64,000 nt of DNA from Okapia johnstoni. Lineage: Eukaryota; Chordata; Mammalia; Artiodactyla; Giraffidae. Numbering within the stretch: the first letter of the stretch is position 1; each line of letters begins with the position of its first letter. Location of the stretch: NCBI GenBank assembly GCA_024291935.2, contig CM044306.1:24139501-24203500 (forward strand), read 5' to 3'. The position numbers were made by a program, and so were the translations under genes. Under the pieces are notes generated by a model that worked only from the letters and a program-made list of their open reading frames with translations, ran no database searches and was not told the origin of the DNA. This document shows, one piece after another, positions 43,395 to 55,253 of this stretch.

Positions 43395-46300
43395 TAAATT
43401 TTCTTACTCTGGGTGGTGGTGTTGGAATTTATGCCTGGAACTGCTGTACTTGCCTGGTGGCCATGACAGAAGAAAGTCTTCAGGCAAAACTGACACCATC
43501 AAGCAGGTATTCAACCTAGAAATTTGGCTGTCTCACCAGAAGACTAACCAAACAGAAAACTAACCAAACTGATCACACGGAACACAGCCTTGCCTCACTC
43601 AGTGAAACTATGAGCCATGCTGTTCAGGGTCACCCAAGATGGATGGGTCATGTTGGAGAGTTCTGACAAAATGTGGTCCACTGAAGAAGGGAAAGGTAAG
43701 CCATTTTAGCATTTGTGCCTTGAGAACCCCATGAACAGTATGAAAAGGCAAAAAGATATGACACTGAAACATGAACCCCCCAGGTTAGTAGGTGTCCAAT
43801 ATGCTACTGGAAAAGAGCAGAGAAATAGCTCCAGAAGGAATGAAGAGGCTGAGCCAAAGCAGAAAGAATCCCAGTTGTGGATGTAACTGGTGGTGAAAGT
43901 AAAGTCCGATGCTATAAAGAACAATATTGCATAGGAACCTGGAATGTTAGGTCCACGAATCAAGGTAAATTGGATGTGGTCAAACAGGAGATAGCAAGAG
44001 TGAACATTGATATTTTAGCAATCAGTGAACTAAAATGGACAGGAATGGGCTAATTTAATTCAGATGAGCATTATATCTACTACTGCGGGCAAGAATCCCT
44101 TAGAAGAAATGGAGTAGCCCTCATAGTCAACAGAAGATAAATGCAGTACTTGGTTGCCATCTCAAAAATGACATAATGATCTCTGTTTGTTCCCAAGGCA
44201 AACCATTCAATATCACAGCAATCCAAGCCTATGCCCCAACCACTAATGCTGAATAAGCTGAAGTTAAACAGTTCTATGAAGACCTACAAGACCTTCTGGA
44301 ACTAATACCCCCCCAAAATGTCCTTTTCATCATAGGGGACTGGATTTCGAAAGTAGGATACCTGGATAACAGGTAAAGTCGACAAATACCTAGAGTAACA
44401 GGCAAGTTTGACCTTGGAGTACAAAATGAAGCAGGGCAAAGGCTAACAGAGTTGAAGATGTAGCTCAGATCATGAACTCCTTATTGCAAAATTCCGACTT
44501 CAGTTGAAGAAAGTAGGGAAAACCACTAGACCATTCAGGTATGACCTAAATCAGATCCCTTATGATTATGCAGTGGAAGTGACAAACAGATTCAAGGGAT
44601 GGGATTAGATCTGACAGGGTGCCTGAGGAACTATGGATAGAGGTTCATAATATTGTACAGGAGGCAGTGATCAAAACCATCTCCAAGAAAACAGAAATGC
44701 AAAAAGGCAAAATGGTTGTCTGAGGAGGCCTTACAAATAGCTGTGAAAAGATGAGAAGTGAAAGGCAAAGGAGAAAAGAAAAGATACACCCATCTGAATG
44801 CAGAGTTCCAAAGAACAGCAAGGAAAGATAAGAAAGCCTTCTTAAGTGAACAGTGCAAAAAAAATAGAGGAAAACAATAGAATGAGAAAGACTAGGGATC
44901 TCTTCAAGAAAATTAGAGACACCAAGGGACCATTTCATGCAAAGATGGGCACAGTAAAGGACAGAAATGGTATGGACCTAACAGAACCAGAAGATAATAA
45001 AAAGAGATGGGAAGAATACACAGAAGAACTATACAAAAAATATCTTAGTGACCCAGATATCCACGATGGTGTGATCACTCACCTAGAGCCAGACATCTTG
45101 GGAGAGTGAAGTCAAGTGGGCCTTAGGAAGCATCACTAGGAACAAAGCTAGTGGAGGTGATGGAATTCCAGTTGAGCTATTTCAGATCCTAAAAGATGAT
45201 GCTGTGAAAGTGCTGCACTCAATATGCCAGCAAATTTGGAAAACTCAGCAGTGGCCACAGGGCTGGAAAAGGTCAGTTTTCATTCCAATCCCAAAGAAGG
45301 ACAATGTCAAAGAATGTTCAAATTACAGCACAACTGCACTCATCTCACAGGCTAGCAAAGTAGTGCTCAAAATTCTCCAAGCCAGGCTTCAACAGTATGT
45401 GAACTGAGAACTACCACATGTACAAGCTGAATTTAGAAAAGGCAGGAGAACCAGAGATCAAATTGCCAACATCTGTTGGATCATAGAAAAAGCAAGAGAG
45501 TTCCAGGAAAACATCTACTTCTGCTTCATTGATTACACTAAAGCCTTTGACTGTGTGGGTCACAACAAACTGTGGAAAATTCTTCAAGAGATGGGAATAC
45601 CAGACCACCTTGCCTGCCTCCCAAAAAACCTGTATGCAGGCCAAGAAGCAACAATTAGAACTGGACATGGAACAATGGACTGGTTCCAAATTGGGAAAGG
45701 AGTATGTCAAGGCTGTATATTATCACCCTGCTTATTTAACTTATAGGCAGAGTACATCATGAAAAATGCCGGGCTGGATGAAGCACAAGCTGAAATCAAG
45801 ATTGCTGAGAGAAATACCAATAACTTCAGATATGAAGATGACACCATCCTCATGGCAGAAAGCCAGGAGGAATTAAAGAGCCTCTTGATGAAGGTGAAAG
45901 AGGAGAGTGAAAGAGTTGCTTTAAAATTCAACATCAAGAAAACTAAGATCATGGCATCTGGTCCCATCACTTTATGGCAAATAGATGGTGAAACAATGGA
46001 AACAGTGACAGACTTTCTTTTCTTGGGCTCCAAAATCACTGCAGACGGTGACTGCAGCCATTAAATTAAAAGACGTTTGCTTCTTGGAAAAAAAGTTATG
46101 ACCAGCCTAGACAGCATATTAAAAAGCAGAGACATCACTTTGCCAACAAAGGTCTGTTTAGTCAAAGCTATGGTTTTTCCAGTAGTCATGTATGGATGTG
46201 AGAGTTGGACTATAAAGAAAGCTGAGCGCCGAAGAATTGATGCTTTTGAACTGTGGTGTTGGAGAAGACTCTTGAGAGTCCCTTGGATTGCAAGGAGATC

Positions 46301-46605
46301 CAACCAGTCCATCCTAAAGGAGATCAGTCCTGGGTGTTCATTGGAAGGACTGATGCTGAAGCTGAAGCTCCAATACTTTGGCCACCTGATGGAAGAACTG
46401 ACTCATTGGAAAAGACCCTGATGCTGGGAAAGATTGAAGGCAGGAGGAGAAGGGGACCTCAGAGGATGCGACGGTTGGATGGCATCACCGACTCAATGGA
46501 CATGAGTTTGGGTAAACTCCGGGAAATGACGAAGCACAGGGAATCCTGGCATGCTGCAGTCCACGGGGTTGCAAAGAGTCAGACGCAACTGAGTGACTGA
46601 AAACA
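43395..46605 (+). mobile_element. Near full-length BovB LINE (about 3.2 kb), decayed
   Basis: The length matches a full BovB. Order: 5' region; the endonuclease region from about 43940 ('CATAGGAACCTGGAATGTTAGG'), with stops in frame and an internal deletion near 44440; the RT region from about 45100 ('AAAGATGATGCTGTGAAAGTGC', RT fingers FIPIPKKDNVKECSNY); palm 45530-45860, where the expected YADD motif reads YEDD (about 45830); then the C-terminal domain ([34 protein letters not shown]) to the stop near 46598. Multiple stops and frameshifts leave no functional ORF2. Same strand as B4GALNT2, within intron 3. Confidence 0.9.
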
Positions 46606-47412
46606 ACAGCAACAGAAGACCCCCGTCTGCTGATGGTCCTGTCTTCCCTTCACGAAGCACACACGCCAGGCAACAACGAATAAAGGGGCTCGGAAGAGCA
46701 GCAGAGTGTGGGAAAAAACAAGCAGTAATTCTAGTGTGTTCCCTCATACCACACAAGGGCAGGGTGTTCCCCTCCTAGGCCTTAGAAGGGAGGGCGTTTA
46801 ATGCGGACGGTCCCTCTCACTCAGCTTCCTCTGTCCCCTCGAGTCTCTCCCCTTTTCCCTCTTAGAGGACACACAGGTCAGGGCATCCCAGCCCCTTCTT
46901 GAGAAACGTCAGCCCTGGACCAAGGAAGAGCAGGTTCCGCTCCTCTCAGTCCTGAGGCAGACAGCGTCAGCACTCCCCCTGGATCCCCTGCACGTCCGCT
47001 CTGCCCTCATGGACCTTCCCTTCCACACCGACAGGCCTTTACCCCACACACCTGCAACCTCCCACCTGAGACCCGCTCTGCCGGGGAAGCGTGCTGGCCT
47101 CCTCGGGGCGGGCCACAGACGGGGCAGCGGTTGGGAATGAACAGCTCTGGGGGTGGCCCTCCGTTGGTGGTGGGTAGGAGATAGTGGATAAATACCCCAG
47201 CTTTCTCATTCATGGTTAGGAGAACTCTGAGATGGGTTCTGTTCAGGCCTGAGCCCAACTGCCCGCAGCAGCCCCGTCGGCTCGTAACTCACCCTTGTTG
47301 GCTTCTTCCCCTCACCCCGCCTCTGCCCATGCTTCCTGGAATTGTTACCCAATAACACTATGTCCTCAAAAGCTGCTCGGCCTCTGCTTCCCGGACAACT
47401 CAACTTAAGTTC
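46606..47412. other. GC-rich unassigned block directly after the BovB tail
   Basis: Higher GC and more CpG than the rest of intron 3. No conserved frame on either strand. It could be an old LTR ('GATAGTGGATAAATACCCCAGC') or a single-copy regulatory segment. Confidence 0.35.
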
Positions 47413-47454
47413 TTTGTTCTCCTTTATTTATTTTTATTTTATTTTTCATATTTA

Positions 47455-47612
47455 TATTTATTTATTTGGCTGTGTGGCATCTTAGTTGCCACATGTGGGA
47501 TTCCTTTTTTTTTTTTAGTTGCAGCATTCCCGGCCCAGGGATCAAACCCAGACTCCCTGCCTGCATTGGGAATGAGGAGTCTTAGCCACTGGACCACCAG
47601 GGACGTCCCTGT
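47455..47612 (-). mobile_element. CHR-type SINE (short form)
   Basis: 'TTTGGCTGTGTGGCATCTTAG', 'CCAGGGATCAAACCC', 'TTAGCCACTGGACCACCAGG'. Confidence 0.85.
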
Positions 47613-48188
47613 TCTGTTTTAAAAAAAAACCAGACATTTCAGGATGTGGTCAAATAATTCCAGTAATATTCCCCTGTGTGCAGTCTTTTTGATGAAATTA
47701 GGGGCATAGAATGTGGTTTGACAAAGTGAGAACAGAAGTGGGTTCCCCAATTTTCTTCACACTCTACTGGCTTTTACTGTTAGTATGGAGTCTCCCGTTC
47801 TTAACTTTTTCTTTTTAATTTAAAAGCATTTTTAAAAAGTTAAATAATACGTGTATACTGTTTCAAGGCAAGTGATACTGAAAGGCCTAACCCTGCTCCC
47901 TACTTCCCGGTCCTACTCCTCAGAGGCCACTACTCCCATCTAACATTTCGAGCTGTTGCCTCTGGAATTACCACCATATTTCAAAGTAAGATGCTTATAC
48001 CATTAACTCCAAATTTTTCAACATTAGGCAGTATCCATTTTGCTTATTATAGTAGATGAACATAGAGCCCCCTTCAGTTCTTGATTCCTCCTCTTGTACA
48101 CTTCCACACTCCACATAATTTTTGGTTGATTCAACATTTAGTATTTCCATCTTCTGACTGAATGACTATGACGCCCAGTTAAGCCATA
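47613..48188. other. Intron 3 stretch without recognised features
   Basis: Old L1-like antisense text around 47800-48160 is possible. No gene. Confidence 0.35.
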
Positions 48189-48189
48189 T

Positions 48190-48900
48190 GTTGTTGTTAT
48201 TTGCTGTTCAGTCGTTGTTTGTTGTTCTAAGTCATGTCAGACTCTTTGTGACCCCGTGGACTGCTCTCCTGTCCTTCGCTATCCCCTAGAATTTGCTTAG
48301 ATATGCGTCCATCGAGTCAGTGATGCTACCTAACCATCTCATCCTCAGTCGTCCCCTTCTCCTCCTGCCTTCAGTCTTCCCCAACATCAAGGTCTTTTCC
48401 AGTGAGTCAGCTCCTCACATCAGATGACCAAAGTATTGGAGTTTCAGCATGAGTCCTTCCAATGAATATTCAGGGTTGATTTCCTTTAGGATGGACTGGT
48501 TTGATTTCATCCTTGCAGTCCAAGAGATTCTCAACAGTCTTCTCCAGCACCACAGTTTGAAAGAATCAATTCTTCAGCTCTCAGCCTTCTTTATGGTCCA
48601 ACTCTCACATCTGTACATGACTACAGGAAAAACTGTGTGTGTGTGCACGTGCGCTTAGTCACTCAGTCGTGTCCGACTCTTTGTGACCCCATGGACTGTA
48701 GCCCACCAAGCTCCTCTGTCCATGGGGATTCTCTAGGCAAGAATACTGGAGTGAGTTGCCATGCCCTCCTTCAGAGGATTGAATGTTAAGCTTTAAGCCA
48801 GCTTTTTCACTCTCCTGATCTTTCACCTTCATCAAGAGACTCTGTAGTTTCTCTTCACTTTCTGCCATTAGGGTGATATCATCTGCTTATCTGAGGTTGT
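48190..48900 (-). mobile_element. BovB LINE 3' end interrupted by a SINE fragment
   Basis: 48190-48635 is the antisense BovB tail and C-terminal region. 48782-48900 continues with RT text ('CACTTTCTGCCATTAGGGTGATATC'). The segment between 48636 and 48781 is SINE, and about 400 bases of BovB are missing across the junction, so this is more than a simple insertion. Confidence 0.8.
48638..48781 (-). mobile_element. BOV-A2/Bov-tA SINE fragment
   Basis: 'CGCTTAGTCACTCAGTCGTGTCC', 'ATACTGGAGTGAGTTGCCATGC'. Its tRNA-like head is lost at the BovB junction. Confidence 0.8.
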
Positions 48901-49114
48901 TGTACTATAATTACATTTCCTTTCTTACATTTCCTTTTGTATGTAATGTTTTGGTTTGCCTGGAATTAACTGTCTCATTGTTGCATTTGCTTAGTTTTCA
49001 TTCTATTTACTACTAATTCTTCCCTCCTCCTTTCTTAATCCTATTTGTGGTTGAGAATATTTCCTTTATACCAAAGGTAACCTTCTATATGGGCTGCCCT
49101 GGTTTCTCAGGAGT

Positions 49115-49312
49115 CTTCCCTGGTGGCTCAGATGGTAAAGAATCAGCCTGCAATGCAGGAGATCTGGGTTTGATCCTTGGGTTGGGAAGATCCCCTGGAG
49201 AAGGAAATGGGAAGCCATTCCAGTATTCTTGCCTGGAGAATGCCATGGACAGTGGAGCCTGGTGGGCTATAGTCCTTGGGGTCGCAAAGAGTTGGACACA
49301 ACTGAGGAACTA
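49115..49312 (+). mobile_element. Bov-tA SINE
   Basis: 'GTCTTCCCTGGTGGCTCAGATGG' head; tail 'GGACACAACTGAGGAACTAAC' followed by (AC)n at 49311-49326. Confidence 0.9.
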
Positions 49313-49356
49313 ACACACACACACACGGAGCCCTCTATACAGATGAGTTTCCCTGC

Positions 49357-50632
49357 TCAGTTCAGTTCAGTTCAGTCACTGAGTCATGTCCGACTCTTTG
49401 CAACCCCATGAATCGCAGCACGCCAGATCTCCCTGTCCATCACCAACTCCTGGAGTTTACCCAAACTCATGTCCATTGAGTTAGTGATGTCATCCAGCCA
49501 TCTCATCCTCTGTCATCCCCTTCTCCTCCTGCCCCCAATCCTTCCCAGCATCAGGGTCTTTTCCAATGAGTCAGCTCTTCACATGAGGTGGCCAAAGTAT
49601 TGGAGTTTCAATTTCAACATCAGTCCTTCCAATGAACACCCAGGACTGATCTCCTTTAGGATGGATTGGTTGGATCTCCTTGCAGTCCAAGGGACTCTCA
49701 AGAGTCTTCTCCAACACCACAGTCCAAAAGCATCAATTCTTCGGCTCTCAGCTTTCTTCACCGTCCAACTCTCACATCCATACATGACTACTGGAAAAAC
49801 CATAGCCTTGACTAGACAGACCTTTGTTGGAAAAGTAATGTCTCTGCTTTTTAATATGGTATCTAGGTTGGTCATAACTTTCCTTCCAAGGAGTAAGCGT
49901 CTTTTAATTTCATGGCTGCAGTCACTACCTGCAGTGATTTTGGAGCCCCCCAAAATAAAGTAAGCCACTGTTTCCACTGTTTCCCCAGCTATTTGCCATG
50001 AAGTGATGGGACCAGATGCCATGATCTTAGTTTTCTGAATGTTGAGGCTTAAACCAACCTTTTCACTCTCCTCTTTCACTTTCATCAAGAGGCTCTTTAG
50101 TTCTTCGCTTTCTGCCATAAGGGTGGTGTCATCTGCATATCTGAGGTTATTGATATTTCTCCCGGCAATCTTGATTCCAGCTTGTGCTTCTTCCAGCCCA
50201 GTGTTTCTCATGATGTACTCTACCTATAAGTTAAATAAGCAGGGTGACAATATACAGCCTTGACATGCTCCTTTTCCTATTTGGAACCAGTCTGTTGTTC
50301 CATGTCCAGTTCTAACTGTTGCTTCCTGACCTGCATACAGGTTTCTCAAGAGGCAGGTCAAGTGGTCTGGTATTCCCATCTCTTTCAGAATTTTCCACAG
50401 TTTATTGTGATCCACACAGTCAAAGGCTTTGGCATAGTCGATAAACAGAAATAGATGTTTTTCTGGAACTCTCTTGCTTTTTTGATGATCCAGAGGATGT
50501 TGGCAATTTGATCTCTGGTTCCTCTGCCTTTTCTAAAACCAGCTTGAACATCTGGAAGTTCATGGTTCACGTATTGCTGAAGCCTGGCTTGGAGAATTTT
50601 GAGCATTACTTTACTAGCGTGTGAGATAATAA
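49357..50632 (-). mobile_element. BovB LINE, 5' truncated
   Basis: The antisense frame 49579-50211 (210 codons, one of the longest open BovB pieces here) runs from just after the RT core (RYADDTTLMAESEELKSLLM) through the C-terminal domain. The upstream RT pieces (WFQIGKGACQGCILSPCLFN) are in other frames. It begins with the (TCAGT)n tail and abuts a truncated Bov-tA at 50640. Confidence 0.92.
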
Positions 50633-50637
50633 TCCTC

Positions 50638-50812
50638 ATGCAATGCAGGAGACCCGGGTTCTATCCATGGATTGGGAAGATCCCCCGGAGAAGGAAATGG
50701 CAGCCCACTCCAGTATTCTTGCTTGGGAAATCCCATGGAGAGAGGAGCCTGGTGGGCTATAGTCTATGAAGTCACAAAGGAGTCAGACACGACTTAGGGG
50801 CTAAACAACAAC
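50638..50812 (+). mobile_element. Bov-tA SINE lacking its head
   Basis: It starts mid-SINE ('CATGCAATGCAGGAGACCCGGG') right at the BovB 5' edge and ends 'GGGGCTAAACAACAACAATAG'. Confidence 0.85.
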
Positions 50813-51077
50813 AATAGCCTTCTATACATATTCAAGTTTCCCTTGCTATCTGAATGCAGACAGTTTCTATGAAATTTTTCATAAAACGAAATGATGTAAA
50901 GTGAAGAAACAATTACCTCCGGATGCATCTTGCTAATGGAATGCACAAAATAAATTGAGATAAAGCACAGATGCCAAAGCTACAGTAGCTTGATGCGGAG
51001 ATGCTGTGTGTGGTTCCCAGGAAAGGAGCCTGGTGGTGCCACTTTTACTGCCTGGGATGCCTGCTGCCTCTGTAATT

Positions 51078-51218
51078 TTTGTTGTTCAGTCACACAGTCG
51101 TGTCCAACTCTTTGCGACCCCATGGACTGCAGCACGCCAGGCCTCCCTGTCCCTCACCATCTCCTGAAGTTTTCCCAAGTTCGTGTTCATTGCATCGGTG
51201 ATGATGCCTCAGTAATAG
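51078..51218 (-). mobile_element. BovB LINE 3' tail
   Basis: 'TTGTTGTTCAGTCACACAGTCG', then 'GTTCATTGCATCGGTGATGATGCC'. Confidence 0.82.
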
Positions 51219-51239
51219 CTGCAGACGCTGAGTGCTGTC

Positions 51240-51355
51240 ATATTATTATTATGCCGTTCTTGGTGGCGTGTGGAATTTTAGTTCCCCAATGAGGGGTTGA
51301 ACCTGGACCATCAGCAGTTTGAGAGTGCTAACCAGTGGGCCACCAGGGAATTCCC
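51240..51355 (-). mobile_element. CHR-type SINE (short form)
   Basis: 'GGTGGCGTGTGGAATTTTAG', 'TGAGGGGTTGAACCTGG', 'GTGGGCCACCAGGGAATTCCC'. Confidence 0.75.
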
Positions 51356-51359
51356 TTTC

Positions 51360-51625
51360 ACCTTTTTTTGTTTTGTTTTTTGGCGGTGTTGGTTCTTCAT
51401 TGCTACGCGGGGTTTTCTCTAGTTGTGGTGAGCAGGGGCTACTCTTTACATGTGGCGCGCGGGGTTCTTATTGCGGTGGCGTGGGCTCTAGGGGGCGTGA
51501 ACTCAGTAGTTGGGGCACATGGGCTTAGTTGCCCTATGGCATGTGGAATCTTCCTGGACCAGGTGTTGAATCCGAGTCCCCTGCACTGACAGGCAGATTC
51601 TTTACCCCCAGGACAGTCCTGCTAG
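51360..51625 (-). mobile_element. CHR-type SINE (long form)
   Basis: 'TTTGGCGGTGTTGGTTCTTC', 'GGTGAGCAGGGGCTACTC', 'CAGGTGTTGAATCCGAGTCC'. Confidence 0.82.
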
Positions 51626-51857
51626 TTGTGGTTTTGATATTGAACGTACTTTGTTGTAATCTGCTTCAGTTCTTTGTGGAGTTAGAGGTTGGCAAGAGGA
51701 GCAGGAATAAAGGAGGAGAGAGAATGGAGGGCAGATTGGGACCATCTATGAATGATTCCTCCCATTAGCAGCACAAAGGTCTGGGTACAGACATCACTTT
51801 AAGAACTAAGCAGGGACAGGTGTCAAGGCAGCTGCTAATGGTTTTGTTTCCCTACAG

Positions 51858-51964
51858 AGAAGGGCTGCCTCGCCCACCGCCCCTGCTGGCTCAGGCCAAC
51901 CTCCCCTTTGGCTACCCTGTCCACGGGGTGGAGGTGATGCCCCTGCACACAATTCCCATCCCAG
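51858..51964 (+). CDS. B4GALNT2: B4GALNT2 coding exon 4
   Basis: The acceptor TTTCCCTACAG precedes it and the donor GTAGGT follows. It encodes EGLPRPPPLLAQANLPF, then GYPVHGVEVMPLHTIPIP, close to the human EGLPRPLPLL...IPG segment. Length is 107 bases. The exon is entered one base short of a codon and left after the first base of a Gly codon. The upstream intron is about 19 kb, the longest uninterrupted intronic stretch after intron 1. Confidence 0.95.
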
Positions 51965-52309
51965 GTAGGTACCTCTCCCTTCAGGAGACTGAAACAACTT
52001 TCTTCTTATTCCTTCTCAAGCAAAAGGTGGGAGCAGAAGGAAACAGTCATTCATGCTGTGTATCCAGCACAATGTACAAAGCTTGACATGATTTCATTTA
52101 ATGGTAGTCTCACTCTTTCCATCACTGGGAATCACCCTTAGTAGCTGTGACCTCCATGGGGATCTGAGATAACACAGAAGAGGACAGAAATCTAGGTGCC
52201 TTGAGGAATCTTAGGACGTAATGGTTGCTTGGTGTCCTCCAGCATCAAAGCATGAGCCTGTCTCCACGGAGTGCAGAGGAAAAGGATGTCTATGCCAGTT
52301 AAAACTCCC

Positions 52310-52468
52310 CTCCACAAGTGGTTTTTACACACTCTTCTAGTTAGTTCAGCATCACTTCCCTGTGAGGTAAATATTATTTTGCCAACTTCACAGATGAGTT
52401 TAGTAAGTTATCTAACGGCACAAAGGGAGGATATGTTTGAATTAGAACTTGAATTAGTCATATTGTAA
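52310..52468 (-). mobile_element. MIR SINE fragment
   Basis: 'CTGTGAGGTAAATATTATTTTGCC', then 'CACAGATGAGTTTAGTAAGTTATC' fits antisense MIR. Confidence 0.55.
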
Positions 52469-52564
52469 GAATAGAGAGAGATGCTAAAGTAAAAAACCTT
52501 TGGGATAAATTGCTAGTGTTTTTGAATAGTCATTTAAAAATGATTTGCCATTTTGCATAGTTCT

Positions 52565-52815
52565 TTTCTTTATTGGGGGTAAATACACATAACATAAAAT
52601 TTACTGTTTTACCCATTTTTAAGTGTCCAGTTCTGTGGCATTAAGTATATTTACATTGTTCTACAACCAGCCTCGGTCTTTAGAACTTTTCACTTTCCCA
52701 ACTGAAACTCTGTATCCATTTAATATTAACTCCCTTTACCCCCCTCAGCCCCTGGCAACCACCATTCGATTTTCTGTCTCTCTGAATTTGACTATTTAGG
52801 GAAACGCATATGGGT
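52565..52815 (-). mobile_element. L1-type 3' fragment
   Basis: 'TACACATAACATAAAATTTACTG', 'TACATTGTTCTACAACCAGC' and 'CCCCTGGCAACCACCATTC' are a common antisense L1-type 3' block. Confidence 0.65.
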
Positions 52816-53131
52816 GATTCATTATTTATCTATTGTTTTCTTCCCTTCAGTATCAGAGATACCTGGAGGGGACTGGATTAATTCACAGCACTCATCCAAA
52901 ACTGATGGTGGGCAGCAGAGGCTTTAGAACCACCAGAGTTTGAGCAGGACCATGGGACGCCATCTAGTGGAACCCTGGGAAGGGGGGCGTGGTCAGCAAA
53001 CACCCTGGGTAGGTGACACTTGGGGTGACTCTGGAGGGACCTGTAGGAGTTGGACAGGAAGGTGAGGGCATCAGGAAGCCCGAGGCATCCTCTCAAATGG
53101 TGTTGATTGTCCTTTTCCTTGTGTCCTCCAG

Positions 53132-53169
53132 GTCTCCAGTTTGAAGGACCAGATGCTCCCATCTATAAG
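53132..53169 (+). CDS. B4GALNT2: B4GALNT2 coding exon 5 (38 bases, GC donor)
   Basis: The acceptor GTCCTCCAG precedes GT-CTC-CAG-TTT, which encodes the end of Gly and then LQFEGPDAPIYK. Human reads LQFEGPDAPVYE at this point. The exon ends in frame with AAG, and the next bases are GCAAGA. There is no GT at the boundary set by the protein, so the intron appears to use a GC donor of the AG|GCAAG type. The last residue is Lys here where human has Glu, from a single G-to-A change at the first codon position. Confidence 0.9.
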
Positions 53170-53834
53170 GCAAGAGTCCCCTTCCCAGCTTCCTTTAGCC
53201 CTTGGCGTCCTGTCCTTGGCTCACTACCTCTGCTTTCTTCCCCCAGTGGTGGCTGGCCTCAGATTTTGACAGAACCTCTGTCCTGATTAAATACTAGACA
53301 TGCGTCCATGGTGGGGAGTCGGGGAAGGGTACCTATAGAAGTCATGAATTTTCCAGCCATGGGGTGGCTGGAGTTCCAGGGAGGACTTCCAAAGAAGTGG
53401 CCACCAAGGCTCCTGCTGGCCTCAGCTCAAGGGGAAGCTGCTGCCACAGCTGGGCTGTGTTGTCTTTGGTTGGGTCAGCACCAGCAAGCTGGATGCTCTG
53501 TGGCCTGGCCTCCTTTCGCTACTTAACATAGCTCCAAATTAAGGTCTCTGCAAGTATGTCTGAGGGGTGGGATGCAAACTGCATCCAGACCCCTAACTGA
53601 AAAGGAGTCTTGGAAGTGTAGTTGTAGTTTTCCCAGGCAGAGGCCGGAATGGGCAGTGATGGAGCTGCTCTATTCTCCAGAGGACGCCTCTGCCCACCTC
53701 GCTCCCAAGTACCCTCACCTTCCCTCCTTCCCCCCCACCTTTGTCACCTTCTGCTGTGTTACCTTCTTCATGGCTGTTATCAGACCCGAGGTACTTTATA
53801 TGTGTCATGATATGCTTATTGCCACTCTTCCCTA

Positions 53835-53945
53835 CTAGAACGTAAGCTTTTTGAAGGCAGGAAGTCTGTCTACTCTTTTCCTAGTGCCTGTAGTTTGGAT
53901 CTCAGAAATTATCTGTCGATTGACTAAAGTATTTGCAGCAGGAAT
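53835..53945 (+). mobile_element. L2 3' end
   Basis: 'AGAACGTAAGCTTTTTGAAGGCAGG', then 'TTTTCCTAGTGCCTGTAG'. L2 3' terminus. A BovB inserted right after it. Confidence 0.55.
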
Positions 53946-53960
53946 GACATTATCCAGGTT

Positions 53961-54831
53961 GTTGTTGTTCAGTGGTTCAGTCATGTCCAACTCTCTGTGA
54001 CCCTGTGGACTGCAGCACGTCAGGCTTACCTGCTCTTCACTATCTCCCAGAGTTTGCTCGAACTCATGTCTATTGAGTAGATGATGCAATCCAACCATCT
54101 CATCCTCTATCACCCCCTTCTCCTCCTGCCCTCAATCTTTCCCAGCATCAGGATCTTTTCAAATGACTTGGCTGTTTGCATCAGGTGGCCAAAGTATTGG
54201 AGCTTCAGCTTCAGCATCAGTCCTTCCAATGAATATTCAGAACTGATTTCCTTTAGGGTTGACTGGTTTTATCTCCTTGCAGTCCAAGGGACTCTCAAGA
54301 GTCTTCTCCAACACCACAGCTCAAAAGCATCAATTCTTCAGCATTCAACATTCTTTACAGTCCAACTCTCACATCCAAACATGACTATGGAAAAACTATA
54401 GCTTTGAAAATACAGACCTTTGTAGGCAAAGTGATGGCTCTGCCTTTTAAAATGCTGTCTAGATCTGTCATAGCTTTTCTTCCAAGGAGCAAACGTCTTT
54501 TAATTTCATGGCTGCAGTCACTATCTGCAGTGATTTTAGAGCACAAGAAAATAAAATCTGTCACTGTTTCCATTATTTCCCTCTCTATTTGCCATGAAGG
54601 GATGGGACAAGATGCCATGATCTTCGTTTTTTGAATGTTGAGTTTTAAGTCAGCTTTTTCACTCTCCTCTTTCACTTTCATCAAGAGGCTCTTTAATTCC
54701 TCTCTGGTTTCTGCCATTAGGGTGGTGTCATCTGCATATCTGAGGCTGTTGATATTTCTCCTGGAAATCTTGATTCCAGCTTGAGAGCTTCATCCAGCCT
54801 GGCATTTCACATAATGTACTGTGCATAGAAG
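53961..54831 (-). mobile_element. BovB LINE, 5' truncated, with 11-base target-site duplication
   Basis: Antisense C-terminal and RT pieces with several frame breaks ([35 protein letters not shown]). TTATCCAGGTT at 53950-53960 and 54832-54842 flanks it. Intron 5. Confidence 0.92.
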
Positions 54832-55253
54832 TTATCCAGGTTATTTTTCCTGAAGCTAACTGACTGTTGCAGAAGAAAAGAAGGCAAGGAAAGAGACTAG
54901 CAGTGGGGATGAAGAGAAGCAAATGAATTTTAGCTACATGTTGAAGGTGGACCCGACAGGACTCACTCATAGATTGACTGCAGGTGTTGGGGAAATAGCA
55001 GAACAGGAGTGACTTCTGTTGGGGACTTGAACAGCTGAGTGGGTAAAGGTGCTATTCACAAGGCAGGGAAAACCATGGATGGGGTGGAAAACAGGTTTAT
55101 CGAAATAGTTCAAGTTTTGAAGATCATGAAACTTCCTAGCAGAGCAATCAGCCAGGCAGCCGGATCTCAGAAAGATAGGAGCTAAAGACGTGCATCTTCA
55201 AAGCATCAGCATATGAATGGTATTTAAAGCCAACGCCTCTAGTGAGAAAGGTT

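Noticed and set aside
46253..46600. 115-codon frame overlapping the BovB C-terminal frame
   Set aside because: It is the BovB ORF2 end continued after a frameshift, not a separate gene.
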